64,000 nucleotides of DNA from Hyaloperonospora brassicae (taxonomy: Eukaryota > Oomycota > Peronosporomycetes > Peronosporales > Peronosporaceae). Position 1 is the first letter of the stretch, and every line of letters begins with the position of its first letter. Shown here in pieces: positions 63,635-64,000 of the stretch. The position numbers and the translations under genes are program-made. The notes below the pieces were generated by a model that saw nothing but the letters and a program-made list of their open reading frames with translations, ran no database searches and was not told the DNA's origin. Location of the stretch: assembly GCA_947650285.1 (NCBI GenBank), contig CANTFL010000188.1, forward strand, positions 1-64,000, read 5' to 3'.

Positions 63635-64000
63635 ATGACGGACGTGTCGTCCACAACTGTCATAGCATCGACAAGACATCATGACAACAGAGGTGGCCCA
63701 CCAGCTCCCCGGTCGTCTACGAGTCGACACAGTGTGTCGCCCGTGCTGCAGTTCTGGAAAGCGTTCGATCTCGACAGTAAGCGCGTGGTGCTCGATGCAC
63801 AGGGGAGTACGATCAAGAGCGATAAAGACGCGAGTGTGCGCTCCCGCAAGAAACTGGCAGAGACGACGCGACAATTCCGACGTTTGGCGTGTGATTCTGA
63901 GAAGGCTGCGGCTCTGGGGCCGCTTTTGAAGGCGTACCAGGAGGAGATCGACCATCTCACGCGTCGAGCCAAATATTCCGAAAATGCGTTTTTCCAGCTG
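63635..64000 (+). CDS. CASP/CUX1-like Golgi coiled-coil protein, N-terminal part (cut by window end)
   Basis: Open from an ATG at 63635 through the end of the window (122 codons, no stop). After a Ser/Pro/Arg-rich leader of about 39 residues, the sequence VLQFWKAFDLDSKRVVLDAQ, SVRSRKKLAETTRQFRRL, LGPLLKAYQEEIDHLTRRAK and SENAFFQL matches the conserved start of the CASP family (the non-homeobox product of the CUX1 locus). There, WK-F-L...L and PLLK-Q-EID-L-KR-K blocks begin a long coiled coil anchored in Golgi membranes by a C-terminal helix. The rest lies beyond the window. Divergent from the RRM gene. Confidence 0.75.
   Translation, partial: MTDVSSTTVIASTRHHDNRGGPPAPRSSTSRHSVSPVLQFWKAFDLDSKRVVLDAQGSTIKSDKDASVRSRKKLAETTRQFRRLACDSEKAAALGPLLKAYQEEIDHLTRRAKYSENAFFQL

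Noticed and set aside
1..64000. RXLR, CRN or other secreted effector genes
   Set aside because: Looked for a signal peptide followed by RXLR-EER or LFLAK-type motifs in open frames; none convincing.
1..64000. tRNA, rRNA or CRISPR arrays
   Set aside because: No cloverleaf-like sequence, rRNA block or regularly spaced repeat was recognised; the GATC tandem cluster lacks unique spacers.

Overview
The window looks like a piece of an oomycete nuclear genome (Peronosporales: Phytophthora or downy-mildew type). The evidence is short GT-AG introns of about 60-165 bp, a seven-helix receptor fused to a phosphatidylinositol phosphate kinase (a signature oomycete architecture), and gene-dense islands separated by a repeat-rich, partly AT-rich block with layered transposons. 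I see no bacterial-style operons, CRISPR arrays or tRNA/rRNA genes.

Layout. 1-0.33 kb: Ty1/copia reverse transcriptase remnant. 0.66-4.45 kb: a Mutator-like element (MULE) with 69-bp terminal inverted repeats. It holds a dead transposase and, on the other strand, captured pieces of two host genes (adenylate kinase and 3-hydroxyacyl-CoA dehydratase). 4.45-7.67 kb: no supported gene. 7.7-19.6 kb is the first gene island: eEF1B gamma (-), GPCR-PIPK (+), an unrecognised two-membrane-segment coiled-coil protein (+), NF-YC (+) and a triose-phosphate/nucleotide-sugar type transporter (-). 19.6-58.4 kb is repeat territory. 58.4-64 kb is the second island: VPS26C/DSCR3 (+), farnesyl diphosphate synthase (-, convergent), a small probably mitochondrial RRM protein (-), and the 5' end of a CASP/CUX1-like Golgi protein (+) cut by the window edge. 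Exon maps were built by hand from splice sites; all close in frame with family-like lengths where the family is known.

The repeat block is nested. A decayed LINE on the minus strand (endonuclease about 49.2-49.7 kb, reverse transcriptase 46.0-47.65 kb, RNase H 28.0-28.5 kb) has been split by two copies of one Ty3/gypsy chromovirus family: copy B (29243-37231, +) and copy C (37964-45952, -). Each has its own 5-bp target duplication (ACTCC and CCGGT), and they lie tail to tail with a 732-bp spacer, an inverted repeat with 8-kb arms. C is close to intact (gag, pol and an integrase-tail/chromodomain ORF linked by apparent -1 shifts); B is broken. A second chromovirus family (A, 49793-57491) is broken, and an old relic of A's family lies at 21.8-25.2 kb.

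Three things about the B/C family stand out. (1) LTRs and coding sequence are packed with short perfect inverted repeats (stems 7-13 bp, small loops), which family A and host genes do not show by eye. (2) A long antisense ORF overlaps the sense chromodomain, and family A has one in the same place. (3) The 5' LTRs of B and C share variants with each other, and so do the two 3' LTRs, against their own partners; this suggests gene conversion between the arms.
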